A stretch of 64,000 nucleotides of DNA from Chionis minor (lineage: Eukaryota > Chordata > Aves > Charadriiformes > Chionididae), in contig VZSF01006623.1 in NCBI GenBank assembly GCA_013398295.1, positions 66,504 to 130,503 on the forward strand, in the 5' to 3' direction. The translations under genes and the position numbers were made by a program. The stretch's first letter is position 1. Every line of letters starts with the position of its first letter. The notes beneath the pieces are model-generated. The model was not told where the DNA came from. It made no database searches and worked only from the letters and a program-made list of their open reading frames with translations. Positions 23,216 through 35,800 of the stretch are shown in pieces.

Positions 23216-26080
23216 AAGCAATTAGGCAAAAAGAGAAAACAAATTTATCAGTACGAGAACGGGAGCATGGCCTCATTCTTATTTTTTTTTAATTCTAAAG
23301 GAAGAGCAGCGCTACTCTTGGTAAAGGTAGATTTGATCATCTACTTTAAAAACAAACCAACAAAACCCCTACACATTTTCCACATTTGAGACCGATTATG
23401 TATCCCATGTGCAAGTCTTGTTGACTTAGCTGAATAGAAATACCTCTTCCGTGAGTGGTGCTGCCAATTTAAACGCCTGAGGGGGATCTTCCCGCGAGCA
23501 CGTGTGTCAGAGGAGCGGAGCGGCAGCACAGCTCACTCCAGAGCTTGTCCTGCGTGTGGCGGATGATCCCACGGAGATGACGGGATGGGGTCTGTGAATG
23601 AGACCGAGAGCTGCGCTGCAGCTCCCCACTTCCACATCGACTTTCGCCGCCTGACCCGAGGTGTACACTTCCTAATAAATGTTTTAGCTCTCTGCGCTCC
23701 AGTGATTACACTCTCCATTGAATACAGATAAAAAGACAAAATGTTTCTTTAATCAGTACTGTGATGTGAGACCGTTAAGGTAATAGTGCTTGAAACTATT
23801 AGAATCTTGAAGATATTGACCGGCTTGCTTTTGGCATTGCAATTATAATTGTATTTTTAGGCTGTGTTATACGGTTTTATAGTAGTTATTCTAACACAGA
23901 AGGCTTCCCTGTCCAGTTGTAACTGTAGGGAGATACATAGGGGAACAAATTTTGCAGTCCTGAGCTGCAGGTGCAGCTGGCAGATGACCTAATTGGGACT
24001 GATATAATTTGGCTTGAGAGTGTGCAAGGAAATCCAGGTCATCCCTCTGGAATCCACAGTGAATAAGCGTAGACAGATTTGAGGGGAAAAAGTGTTTGAA
24101 ACCTTCCTCAAAGTGTATTTTAAACTCTTGAAGCGTTATGGGGAAGACTGGTGACAAAAGTTATCTTTTTGTGAACATGTGCCAGAGGCTGAATCTGGCC
24201 AAAGAAGTCTCCCCTCTGCAGGCGCATATCCCCCTGTTCCCTGGGGAGTGAGGGTCTCCAGGTGCAAAGCACTCCAAACTTCACCCCCTAACACCAGGTA
24301 TCCTGGTGTAGACGTAGAGATGTAGAGAACTGAACTCCAGAAGAGACCACGGATGACACAGGCTGACTTTCTGCTTAGCACCCCCCAGAGAAACTCCCCC
24401 CTTCACTACTCCATCCGACCTACAAGGTATAGCCAAACCCTCTCGTGGGAGGGTAAGCAGGACACCTCCTGTGAACACGTTTGCAGTGACTCTAGCAGGG
24501 CCATTTCCACCAGTGTACACCAGTGGTGACTTCCTCCTCACCAGCGGCAATGCACTAATGTGAGAAGAGGATCAGGCACAGAAATTCTTACTACACTGAG
24601 TTATGGATATCTACATCGGAAGATACCCCAGCTTGTATAAGAAACATTCAAGAGCTGTCCTGCCTTTCTTTCTAAATCCTATTTAGACATAAATTAAAAC
24701 TGTGTTGTGTTAGGCATTTGCACTAGTTTTAGTTAAACCAATGTCCTTTCCAGTATCAGCAGGCTTATTGTCAGATTGGATTTGATGACATGTTTGCATG
24801 ATATGGTACAAACCATGCTTGCCAGCTTTTAGTTGGTGCTTAATTCCAGTTACTAAGGGGTGGGGCGGGGGGGCCAGGAAATAAAAGCAAGGCGGCAGCT
24901 AGCGTGTTAGAATTGCTCTAGATGTGGTTCGGTGGCTGAGCCTCCTCAGCGCTCTGGTCGCAGATGCTGTGCCTGGCGCGGCACTACAGTCGCAGGCACT
25001 CGCCATCCGCAAAGCAAGAATTACCCCGGTGGGGCTGAGCGGTGGAGCTCTGCAAGCTGCGAGCCAGCAGGCTCCTGGGCACTTTGATCTCTGACCTCTC
25101 CAAGACAGCAAAGCTGGTTTGGTCACTGAAAGGCTGCGCTGAGTGAGGGCTGGTTCTTGGTGTTTCGACTGCAGTCTGATTCACCTGTACCGAAATAGCT
25201 GGCTCCTAACCCCAGACTATCAGTCCAGGCACAATATTTTCTTCACAAGTGAGAATTAAAGTCCTGAGATAACAAAAATAAAAAAGTAGTGCCTCAAAGT
25301 CACCTGGTCGCACCAACTATGGCTCCTGGAAATGGTTGTGTGTATGTGTGCACGTGTAGAACTTACTATTTGCTGCAGGTTTTCTTGTGCAGCCGAAACT
25401 GATTGTTCTTTGAGGGTATTTATTCCTTCCATAATTTCCTCTTGAGGGTTTGCTGAAGGCTGCCTTTGCGGATGGACTGGTTAATGTCTCTGGCACTGTG
25501 CTTTGAAGATACTAAGCACCATGGAAGTGTTCTCACTATGACTGTTCTTTATCAGCCAGAGAATGTTTCTGAGAAGTGTGAACCAGCCCCTTCCCGTGGG
25601 CATGGACAGGCTACCTTGGCTCTCCAATCCACCTGATGTGGATCAGGGGCAGCTTCTGATGGTTGTGCTCAGGCACGAGCGGGATGCTGGCCATGTTTCC
25701 TCATTCCGGCTGTTCACGTTTCTCCTCTTACATCGTTGGTCCACAGTACAGACCAGCGTGTGGGCTGGGTTTGCCTGATGGTCACACAGGAGAAGACTCT
25801 TTAAATAGCCTGGGCTGTTTAACCTCAAGATGCTGTTGTGCTAGTGTTTACCTGGGGTAGCTGTCAGCCCTGCAGCTCCTGCTCACCCAAATCAATGTTT
25901 TATTTCTTATTTTATTTCCTTCAGAGCTGGCATGCTGTAATGCTGCAGTCTGTGGGGGCAGTGCTTTCCCTTGAGCTGAGAAATACTTTCTCCCCTGTTT
26001 CCTGGAAGTTCTAGACCTCCCCTCACTGCATATGCTACCAGGACTGTGGCTCTTCTGTGCCTGAGCATCTTAGTTGTGTG
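23216..26080. other. Non-coding sequence, nothing recognised
   Basis: Moderate GC stretches (23460-23660, 24160-24560, 24890-25160) with frames on both strands and no recognisable product. I see no repeat family that I can name and no strong motif cluster. Confidence 0.55.
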
Positions 26081-26086
26081 GGCAGT

Positions 26087-26178
26087 CTCCCATCTTCTCC
26101 TCTTCCTTCTTCTTCTTGTCTCCTTCTTCCATTTCCTCCCCTTCTTCCACTTCCTTTTTACCTTTTTCCTCTTTCTCA
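26087..26178. repeat. Polypyrimidine (CT-rich) tract
   Basis: About 90 bases are almost entirely C and T on the plus strand, in TTC/TCC triplet-like runs. The minus strand is purine-only and reads as an apparent Lys/Arg-rich peptide, which is an artefact. Such tracts can adopt triplex (H-DNA) structure; no function is shown here. Confidence 0.75.
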
Positions 26179-26360
26179 TTTTTGTCTGAAAAACATTGCT
26201 GCTGTATGTGCAATAACATGTTCCAAACTTCATTTCAACCCTATTAAAACAATAAATTCTAATAGTTCCATAGAAGCTCTTTAAGATCTCTTGGGCCAAA
26301 AAAAATTCCTATTTAACGAAAAAAGTCCCTGAACACAGATTTACAAAATACATTTCAGAA

Positions 26361-26540
26361 CCATTATGGCCTTCTGGGTAAATAATGCTCATTTTAAAAA
26401 ATGTCTTTATAACACATATTTTAAAAGTGTTTTAAATATGATGTTTTTATAGTAGACCATGATGGGTTCTAAAGAGCCATTATGGTTTATCAGGGAAATC
26501 ATATACATTTTTAAAAACTGTCTTTTAAATACTTATTCTG
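26361..26540 (+). repeat. Diverged two-copy tandem repeat, period 116
   Basis: The unit beginning CCATTATGG at 26361 recurs at 26477. Aligned blocks are CCATTATGG, GGG-AAAT-AT, CATTTT-AAAAA, TGTCTTT and a trailing A/T-rich part, by eye around 70-75% alike over 60 bases. A third partial CCATGATGG lies at 26457. It is probably an old local duplication or two copies of an ancient element. Not a family I can name. Confidence 0.5.
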
Positions 26541-27680
26541 GAATTGTTGCAACCGTGGTGCATTTCTAGCACAGGGGATTTTTTTCTGGGCTATTTCCCC
26601 CCCAACTAACATAAAAGAAACGAACATATCCACGTGCCTGTCTCTTTCTGAAACAGAATGTGATAGTCTGTCTTAAATGATCCAGAGATTGGAAACTCCA
26701 CCTTTAGGGTGCAATATGCTTTTCTAAAATCATCCATTTTAAGGGGCAGCTGATGTGTATCTCTTTCCTGAGACAGGCTTGTCACGTTGCACGACATTAC
26801 TTATGTTGCAAAACCATGGTACAGCAGGTGACATAACAGGCAACATCTCATTACTTTTGGATTATCTTTGGCGTTCGTTGAGTGGAAGAGGCTGAGTATG
26901 GACTTCTCTGCATTGATAAGTTATTCCCTTGTAAGGTGGGGGGTGAAGAAGACCTAAAGAGCCACCACAACTTTTCCAGAGTTCAGTTGTTCACCTGGGA
27001 TACTCTCCCAGACAGTTTCTTGGCATACGCAGACAATGTTATTTTTGTACTCTGAGAGTGGGGAAGATTCAGGGAATGACTGGAGAGTGCCTCTTCTCCA
27101 GCAACCTATGGTGAAGATCAAAGCAGGGATGGATATGTCACCTAACCGAACCCTGGTTCACCAGAAAACGTGATTTAAATGCAGATTCTAGGTATTGCTT
27201 TCATTAGAGTTTGTGTGTTAAAGGAGGAACCAGGATGAGCTGAGGGGAAATGCCCGCAGGCAGTGAGGAGAGGAGAAAGCTCCTGCCAAAGGCTGTGTGA
27301 GATATCCTAGATGATACAGACACCTTCAGGGCAGCCACTTCTCTCCCAGTACTCCCCACTCCTCCATGTGAACGCTATGGGTTATACAGGCGTTTCTGGA
27401 GAGCCATACCTGAAGCCTTGCATAACCTTTTTCTCTCCTCCATCAGTTGACTGAGGCTAGGAGGTGACCCAGTCTCTCACCAGCCCTCTTGAATCTGCGT
27501 TACATCTTTGTTACCTACTTCAGAGAGGAAACGAAAGGGAACCATCAAAGGAAGTGTCAGTTTGGAAAAGGTCCTTGCAGAGCTGGAAAGAAAGGGTTGT
27601 AGCACTTCCAAATTTTGCTGGAATGAAGTGGCATTGCACAGAAGTTGGAGGAAGTGACGTATTTGTGCTGTGGTCACACC
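26541..27680. other. Non-coding sequence, nothing recognised
   Basis: No gene or nameable repeat. Short frames only. Confidence 0.55.
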
Positions 27681-27750
27681 TGGGGACCCCAGATGAGCGT
27701 GAGGCCCTGGTGTGCCAGATGCTGTACAAGCAGAGAGCAGATGCGGCAGG
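27681..27750 (+). repeat. Possible ancient L3/CR1-like LINE tail fragment
   Basis: GAGGCCCTGGTGTGCCAGATGCTGTACAAGCAGAGAGCA resembles the GTGCTAGGCGCTGTACAAACAC segment common to old L3-type elements of amniotes. The match is short and diverged. A 150-codon plus frame runs through it (27464-27916); I regard that frame as chance. Confidence 0.35.
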
Positions 27751-29689
27751 TGTCCTGGCACGGGTGACTGCTGCATCTTCCAGTGGCACCTTAAATGGGA
27801 CTTCAAAGTGTAAGATCAAGACACACACAAAAATGCAGAAACCCCATATTCCATACAAGAATAACTCATGGGAAACCCACATTATGTTAGTTTACAAGCA
27901 ACTATCTGTGAAATGAGATAATTTCCTGTTACATAATAAATCTGGGCAATAAAGCCAAGGTGTGTACATTTGAACAGTTAATAAATGGACTTATTGCAGA
28001 CTGAGATGTTGGCGGTGCAATAGATAACTGGGTTAAGGGAAAGTTGTTCTGAGATGTTAACTAGTTTTGTTTTTTTTTTCAAGGATGTTGGATATTTGTA
28101 AAACTACGGAAAATTATTCTTCCCAAATGCAAGTGTTAGCAGGACTGAAAAGAACTGATGAACTAAGGATGCATGCACCAAATCATTATGACCGAATACA
28201 AAGATTTAATTAATAATTAGATGTATTTTTGCAATCGGTGTAGAAGTGATCACAAAACCACAGAAGAATGCCTGACATGATGTACCAGCATCATGTATGT
28301 GTATTACCCTGAACTAACTGCAGTAAACATCAAAAGCACCTGTTCGTGCCTGTTTAGGATACCAAATGAGACGACGCAGGATCGCAGCTTTCTATGGAAT
28401 CAGTCAGGAGTTTCCAAAATAAAGTTCCGTAAAGTCGCAGACATGTCAAAGAATGCAAGGCTGAGAACAGTCATCTCATTTTTAGAAAGCTAAATGGAAC
28501 TGTTGTGCAGCACAGCCAGTAACTTTGAAATAATAGGTTGCTGAGACTGGATTTCCAGGTGAATTGACGGCAAATAATCTACAGTTCATGAATTGCTTAT
28601 TTCAGTAGTTCCCTTTGACACGTCAGGTCATGAATGCAGAGCTCAGGCATTGACTTTCATATTGGTCAACTCAAAAATCACTATATGGTGCAAGGTGTTT
28701 AATCTGGAGAGAAGATGAAGCTTCAGAGTATCCAAAACATCAGCGCGTGATGCTTTCCTGATGCAGTTGCCTTGAAAGGTTTCATCACAGTTGCTAGACT
28801 GGGGGCTTGTCAGTAGACAACTGCTTTGATGGTAACACCTAATGATTCTTCGGGGATTCTGGTAGAGCTACGGAGCTGCAGAGTAGCTGCATTAACACGT
28901 GAGCGTGCGTGTGTGTAGGCACATAGGAAAACTTGAAGAGAAGATACAGCGTGACAATGCTCAAAGGGGACTCTCCTGGTAGGTGGGCATGTAAAGGGAA
29001 AGAAGCTGGCAACCTTCCTATAGTAATAGCCACAGTGTTTGCTCTGTGGCCCAGCACCCTGACCTCATCTTGGCATCAACCCAATGCCAACCAGACTGAG
29101 CAGGATGCTGTCGGGTCTGGCTCCTGATCCACAGAGCGCAAGCGAAGCCTGATAGCCTGTTCTTGGCAGCGGAGGGGCAGAAGCTGGGTACGCCAGCAGG
29201 TTTCCTCTGCAGAAGGGTTGATTTAATGGTGTTCCCCACTGAAAACCCTGTCATGTCGAACAGGGCTTGTTTCAGCCCATGCCACCTCTGTTGCCTGGAG
29301 CCGTGGGAGTCATTTTGACTGGTATCAGGGGATGTCAAGGGAGGGGGCACAGCAGCTCTGTGGGGTCTTGGGATCTGTAGCAGCAGCACTTCTCGTGGTG
29401 TATTCTTGGACCCTAAAACGCCTTCCACCGGGGATGAGCAACCTAGATTTCACTGGCTGAATTCTCCCTTCCCCTGGGACCTCTCTAAGGGATGCAGCAG
29501 TCAAACCTTGGAGCTTTTTATGTATCTTAGGAGCTTCTATCGTGCCAACCCTTCTGGGAAATGCTCATGCAAGTAACTTCCTAAAACACTGCGCATGTCA
29601 CAGGCAGTGACCATGGCAGCTGAAATGCAATACAACCACGCTCTGAAGGATTCTTTTTTTTATGAGCCACCCCCACCTTTGCAGACTAA
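27751..29689. other. Non-coding sequence, nothing recognised
   Basis: No gene or nameable repeat. The 28840-29430 part has overlapping minus frames of 72 and 136 codons without recognisable domains. Confidence 0.55.
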
Positions 29690-30060
29690 ACTATCACAAT
29701 AAAATGTAAGATAGGTAATTAATAATTGTGCCAGTGACCTTGAAAATTAATATTGTTTGTTATTCCTGTAAACAAACTGAGTTTCCTTTCCTTATTATAT
29801 TTTGTATGGTAATTTGGCATAAACACTCCTTTTCACATAATTTCCCCAGTTGACTTTTGTCTCCCTGGTAATTTCCGGCTTTAATAAAGAAAACCTAATT
29901 AAGAAGGAGCTGTTGATTGGTTTGCTAGTGTAATTAACACAGGTGATGCTAATGAGTTTCAATGAAACCAATGGTTTATAGGGAAAAATAAACAGAGTTG
30001 CGCTGCATATGGTGTGAGTGATATCTGCACTTTGGGAAGATATTATTGTCATTTTCAAGC
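29690..30060. promoter_or_regulatory. Candidate conserved non-coding element
   Basis: AT-rich and repeat-free with GGTAATTAATAATTG, GTAAACAAAC (forkhead type), CCTAATTAAG, GTGTAATTAACAC and CAATGAAACCAATGG. At least three homeodomain TAATTA cores lie within 250 bases. Enhancer-like by composition; conservation not measured. Confidence 0.35.
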
Positions 30061-32480
30061 CTCATGTGAGTGGTTTGTGAACATGGGCGGGGAGAGATAA
30101 AATGTTTTATAAGATTCATTAGCGGTGTTAGAGAAAGTTGAATAAGCTTCATGGCTTGGGTATATTAAAAATCAGTTTTTTCTGACCCTATTAATAGCAT
30201 GTAAAGTTTTATCTTCCTGAGGGAAGGAAGAAATGTTAACTTTTTCCTGTTTTGTCTGTGCTAAATCTGCAGTATGACCGATGCACGGTGCAGCTGGGTC
30301 CTGGCTCTGTGGGGCTGAGGAGGTCACCAGCCCCTGAGAGCGGTGCAGGGCGCGAGGGGGAACCCCACTGCTCCTGTAATCTCCCTTCTCCCCGCACAAA
30401 ATAGAAAAGGCTGGGGATAAAGCTGTGCAAGCAGCTTTTGCTTTGTGCGATTTCTGTGTTGTCACCTCAGGCAGTTCTTGCAATTTTTTTTCCCCCCTAC
30501 CTATGAGAGCAGCGTTTTGCCCCATGTGTTTAAGTCAATGCAAAATGTGAAATCTTTGTTAGTGTGGGTAAATGCAGTGGGATATTCTGAATTTCTGGTA
30601 GAGATAGAAACGCTGTAACATCATGCTGCTACTGCTTTTGTATGGCAGTTTCTTTAGGCGGAGCTGCTTACTTTTGTAATAACATTGACAACATTTTATA
30701 GTTGGTCTATATTTCTAAGAGGCATTTGTTGATTCCTAATTTACATAGCTTTCGTTCTGCAAGGTGCAATAGAGTTATGTTTTAAATTTCAAGGGTATGC
30801 TCTTTTGTTCATTCCTGTCCTGCCTTTACATCTCCCTTTTATTTGTTTTTTTTTTTCTTTTTTCTTTTCATATCATTTTTCATCATGATGTAGTTAATTC
30901 TTTTTTTCAGCTCATGCTACACTTTGTCTTGTCTATTGCTATGTGACAGAAAAGCCAGAGACATTCCATGTCTGGCAGTACACCTCCAGGGACATCTTTT
31001 GAACTCTCATAATTTGTATTTATTGCCACCCACTTTGTAAGTTCACAGTTTAATTTGCCAGCAGTGGCAGTGTTAGGCCGACACAGTAAAACAAGATAAC
31101 GTTAAAATGTCAGAACGAGAGGGGGCATGAATGATGCATTACCCACTGCTAGAACTTGCACTTGTCATGCCTTTCCACCAAAGTGATGTTAACTACCTTT
31201 TGAGAGCCTTATCTGACTGGTATTACTCAGAAATAGGATCATTAGTTCACTGCTCTGATTAGAAGGTTGCTATGGTTGATTAACTCTTCTGGAACTGGGA
31301 TCACGGTGGGAACATAACATGAATCACACTGGATTATGCATCTAGAACTAATTTTATAATTATTTTTTGCATTTAGTTATAGTTGTTTACATATGTATTT
31401 CCTTAATTCACTACTGGGCTGACAGAAATGAGGGTAGAGGGGAAAAAATTGAGCATATTTTAATGGAAACATTCAAGGTAGATTTCAGTTGAGCTGTTTC
31501 TCCTTCAGCACAGTGTGTTAACGGTGACCTATTATGCAAATTACTATAAAATCAGGAAAAACTGCAATTTGATGTGGTTTCTAGAGTTGCACAGATAGTG
31601 TTAGTTAAAGCCTCAGCAAAGAGTGACAGCCGATATCAGACGCTGGTGTCAGGCGCAGAAGGCGGCGTTGCTGGCCAGGACGGGGGGCTGCAGAGAAGCC
31701 AGCCGGGGTGAGGGAGAGGGGTTCCTCGAAGAGCAACGCCGCAGGGACCACCTGATGGTTGATGCTGCCTTTCCTAACTGCTTCTAAAGCGCTGCCTTGT
31801 GAATGATCTCCTCAATTTGCAAAACAAGCTGAAATTAATGCACTGCAGAAATGTTGTTTTGTTTGGTTGCTTTTTTTTTTTTTTTAAATAATAATAACAA
31901 AAAAACTTTGCTACAGCACTATTCCCATAACCGATGTAGGAATTCATTTCTGAATGTTGTTCCTTTGGCTTCTTCACTGTAGGGATTCCTTGCCCATTAT
32001 GACTCCGGAGACCATAACGGACAACTAACATTAGTGTTATACTAAAAAAAACCAACCATCTTTGTGATGTGGACATTAGCAAAGGTGCATTAGTAAGAAT
32101 AATGACTCCCAGCCCAGCAAGTGCACATGCACAAGACAGCTCTTTATAATTTCAGCGCTTCCTTCTGTATGCAAACAGTTTTCTGTATTGGCCTATCTGA
32201 TGCAGGCAATTTCAGTCTGAGTTCAGGCAGCACACCTGAAGACCTGACTGAAATCCCTAATCCGCTACCGATGTTATGCAAACTGGCTCCGATCCAATCG
32301 TCTTTGTAGGCAAGGAGAGCTGGATTGGATCCTAAAAGATGAAGGGCCGAGATGGATAGAATTTAATTGAGTGAGTAGCATGACTGATTCCTACAGTTAC
32401 ATATCTGAGTAAAATGAGGAGGCTTTGGACAACAATTAGCTGAAAAATGCGGTTTGAAAAACACAATCACACTGTTGAGA
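30061..32480. other. Non-coding sequence, nothing recognised
   Basis: Contains a brief GC-rich patch (31640-31740), a T15 run (31871-31885) and an X-box-like half (GTTGCTATGG, 31266-31275; RFX type with a poor second half). No gene or nameable repeat. Confidence 0.5.
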
Positions 32481-32516
32481 TTTGGAGACTAGATTGTAGA
32501 CTTTGGAGACTAGATT
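32481..32516 (+). repeat. Two-copy direct repeat, period 21
   Basis: TTTGGAGACTAGATT occurs at 32481-32495 and again, exactly, at 32502-32516. This is a recent slippage-type duplication of about 21 bases. Confidence 0.85.
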
Positions 32517-35500
32517 TTGGCTGCTGAAGAAGACATTTTGCTTTAATGATAAGAAATAAAGATTCCTTTGTACCAGAAACATGTTTTAATGAAGTTGAGA
32601 CATTTTGAGGCAGAGTTTACAGTTGTCTTCTGCCATAGATTGTGTGTGGGTGCATTAGAGATTAAGTCCAAATTTTTTATCTCTTACTCAGTTCTTCCTC
32701 AGACAATGATGAAAGAATTACTCAGACTTTGGTCATGACTTCATGGGGGCTACTCACAAGGGACGGTCCTCGGAACTGGATCGTGGTTTATAGTTCGCTT
32801 TTTCATAGACAAGAATCCACCACTGTCCTTTTCTTGCTGGGTTTAAAAGGCAACCTGTAGACGAATTGACATTGCTGGTTCTTTTCTGGCTACATCAAAA
32901 TCGACCGCAGTGTAAATCGATGTTGCGTGTCCGCAAAGGTGCTGGTGTTTCTGCAGGGCTTACTAAGACAAGCTCAAGAGGTGGAAAAGCAGATGTAACT
33001 TCCACCTGTTGCTAAAACAAGTCCCATGAGTACAATGCCACAATTAAGGAGTGGTGCAGCACATAAGATTTTTAACTGTTCCACTGAGAGTAGGGACAGA
33101 GTATGGTCCTGGCTTTACAGTCCTGGCACTTTTAGTTTTGAGGTTGGTATTACTATAGGAGCCTTCCCATGGATTCCATTTGAACAGGAGTATCTATACC
33201 AGCTTTTCTGCATGGAATTGAGCCCATGTAATGTATTTTAGAAATGTGGGTTTTTTTTGCCGTGCCCTCCCCACTCCCCACTTTTTTTTCTTTTTTTTTT
33301 TCTTTTATAAATACAGTAGGTTCTCTTTGGCTTTAAAAATATCCAGGCTGCCTTTTGGAAATGATGAAGTTGAGTATGATCTGAAAAGACCTCTATTTTT
33401 ATTAAAATTAAATTAATTTCTGAAGGTCAGTCTTACATTTTGGCTGTGTTTTAAGTAAGTGTTGAGAAAAGGCTGTAAGGGCAGAGCTGATATGTTAGGT
33501 TGTCAAGACAGACATGAAATTTTTCCTCATCATGGCAGAATGTTTTTCAGGGACCAGAGGATCTGTCTGTCCTTGCAAAATACTTATTGCACCTGACTTA
33601 TCGACCTGCTCAGCAGCCCCTCTCTCCGAGCTGCCTTCTTGCTGCACTTTCTGCATTGCCCAAGTATTCTCATGTCTTGTGTCACATAGAAAAAGAAAGA
33701 GAATAAAAAAGAAAGTATCACCAATTTTTGCCTACCTTTTTTTGCTGTGAGCCAAGGCTTTTGCAGCACCATTAGGATGTAGATTATCATATTTAAAACC
33801 TGTGATGACACCATTGTACCCATCTGAATGATTAATCTGCTCATTAAAAGAGTGCCGATGGGCTAGTCTAATTGGAACATGGATCTTCTTAAAGGACGTT
33901 GCAGGGTCGGGAATAGGAAATATTACTCATAACATAAAGTAGGGATTAATTATGCTACTAAATACTACTGTGTGAAATTTACATATGGGTCTGGTCATTG
34001 GTGAGGGGTTAGGAAAAGTGTAAGCATCCCATTTTTATAACCTTAAAAATGTAGGTGGTACGTTCACGGCAAATCTTAACCCCTTGTTATTTCAAAGGTA
34101 AGACCTGCTCAGATGCCATGGGAGTGGCAGGAACACAGCTTCATATCAATTAATCACTACTGCTTCAATCCAAATGCTTTTCAATGTGCGGATCGCAGCA
34201 ATACCTCCAGTACCAGCAATGGTTTCTAACCGTGGATTCCTGTGCAATGCAGCCCTTCATCTGCACCATCAGAGGGCATGGTGGTGGGGTGCTGGAGCGA
34301 GGGAAGCACAGTGGTCACTGCACGGAGCCCCTTAGATCGCTCTCTGGAATTGCAGTGGCCACGTGAGTGCTCTGGCTGCACTCTTGGCTTGGGAGTGGGA
34401 CTAATCATCCAGTTACAGGAAACAGGCATCGTTGCTCCAGTCTGGGATGGTAGATTTTGCCTCTTCTCAAGTAGTTCTTGGCAAGTGGGTCAGGTGATAC
34501 TATTCAGTTGCATGGACGGCTTTTACTATGCATTTCTGTCTCCCTGTGGTTGTTGTTGGGAGGTTGCTTCAGCCATGAATTAGCAAATGCAACTGTAGAG
34601 CTCTGCTTTTCCTCAACGATCTTAGGCCAATGTGTATGATTGCTTATGACACACAAAAGCCCTTTCTATAAGGTTGGACTTTCCATAGCAGACCTTAAGA
34701 ACAGACCTGTAAATTAGTGGGGGAAAGTGCCAATCTCATATGGCAGTGGTAGTCTGTATGCTCCTTCTGAATTAGCAGATGTCTTTATCCTCTAGTTGCA
34801 CTGTCAAGGTGACCTTAATACCAGTTTGGGCAGAGATTTAGGGATTGGTAGAGTTTGGATAGGCTGCAAATCAGGAAAAGAAAAAGCGAGAGTCTCATGG
34901 ATGAAACACCTGTTACTTCAGCCTTAATATAAAGTCTACCTGAGCTATTTTAATGGATTATGTCCTCTCTGAAGTAGTGACATGCTATTTTATTGGGATT
35001 TTGCTGGTGAGATGAAACCAATCCTCCAAAGAAGTCTATATTTAAGCTGGGATCCTCTTCTACAACCCATGTCTCCTGAATCCCTGGGCAGTTCCCTATC
35101 CACTAGATTTTCCTCTCTGAATATTAATCAACGTTGCAGCCAGTCTTTTGGAAATCAATTTTTTTCCAAGTTGCTATTTCTTAAACCTCACAGAATCACT
35201 CTCCCTCCAATGTGTGAATATAATAAGGACTTCTTATGCATGAGAAAAAGGAAGGCAAACCAATATGGTCTGTTTCCTTAGTAAAAAGCCCCTTGAATTG
35301 AATTTAAAGGAGTATTTTCCCTAAAGCTAGCTTTGAATGACATCATAGTATCCTAAGCATCGCCAGAATTTGAGGATTACCCTTTAGAGAAAGCATGATA
35401 GAATTATCTCTTTTTTTTTTTCCTAGCCAATTTTAACCATGATATCTCAATGTCCTGTGAGAGTTAAAGATCTAGCAAACCTTTACTTAGAGGGGAAATT

Positions 35501-35679
35501 TTAACGGTATTTGGAGGGGTCTGCTTGGTGGGCGAGGGGTGGTCCACGTATTTGAGGAAGAGTCTGGATGTGTGTACTTAAATGTATAAATCTCTCTCTG
35601 TAATTCATTACTCCAGTATCTGGTCACTAGATATACATCCAATGCATAAGTCTATATCCACAGTGATGAAGCTCAGGAT
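32517..35679. other. Non-coding sequence, nothing recognised
   Basis: Short frames only. A T-rich tract (33282-33305) and ordinary AT-rich DNA. No gene or nameable repeat. Confidence 0.55.
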
Positions 35680-35800
35680 GACTTTCCCAGTTTTACAGCT
35701 GCAGGAAATGAAGCATGGCAGGGCAGGGCTCGATTCACTTGCATGAGGTTATAGGCGAGTCTGTGGCAGAGCTATGAAAAGCGAATCTGGCTATCAAACA
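35680..35800 (-). repeat. MIR-type SINE relic, reverse orientation
   Basis: Read on the plus strand it follows the MIR complement: TTTTACAGCTGCAGGAAATGA, TTCACTTGCATGAGGTTATA (for ACTTGCCCAAGGTCACA), GGCGAGTCTGTGGCAGAGCT and a diverged GAATCTGG end. The order and spacing match, so this is a minus-strand MIR. It is the only MIR relic in reverse orientation here. Confidence 0.72.

Noticed and set aside
25907..26299. Lys/Arg-rich 130-codon minus-strand frame
   Set aside because: The basic stretch is simply the complement of the polypyrimidine tract at 26087-26178.
27464..27916. 150-codon plus-strand frame
   Set aside because: It runs through a probable ancient repeat fragment, overlaps minus frames of 109 and 120 codons and resembles no family.
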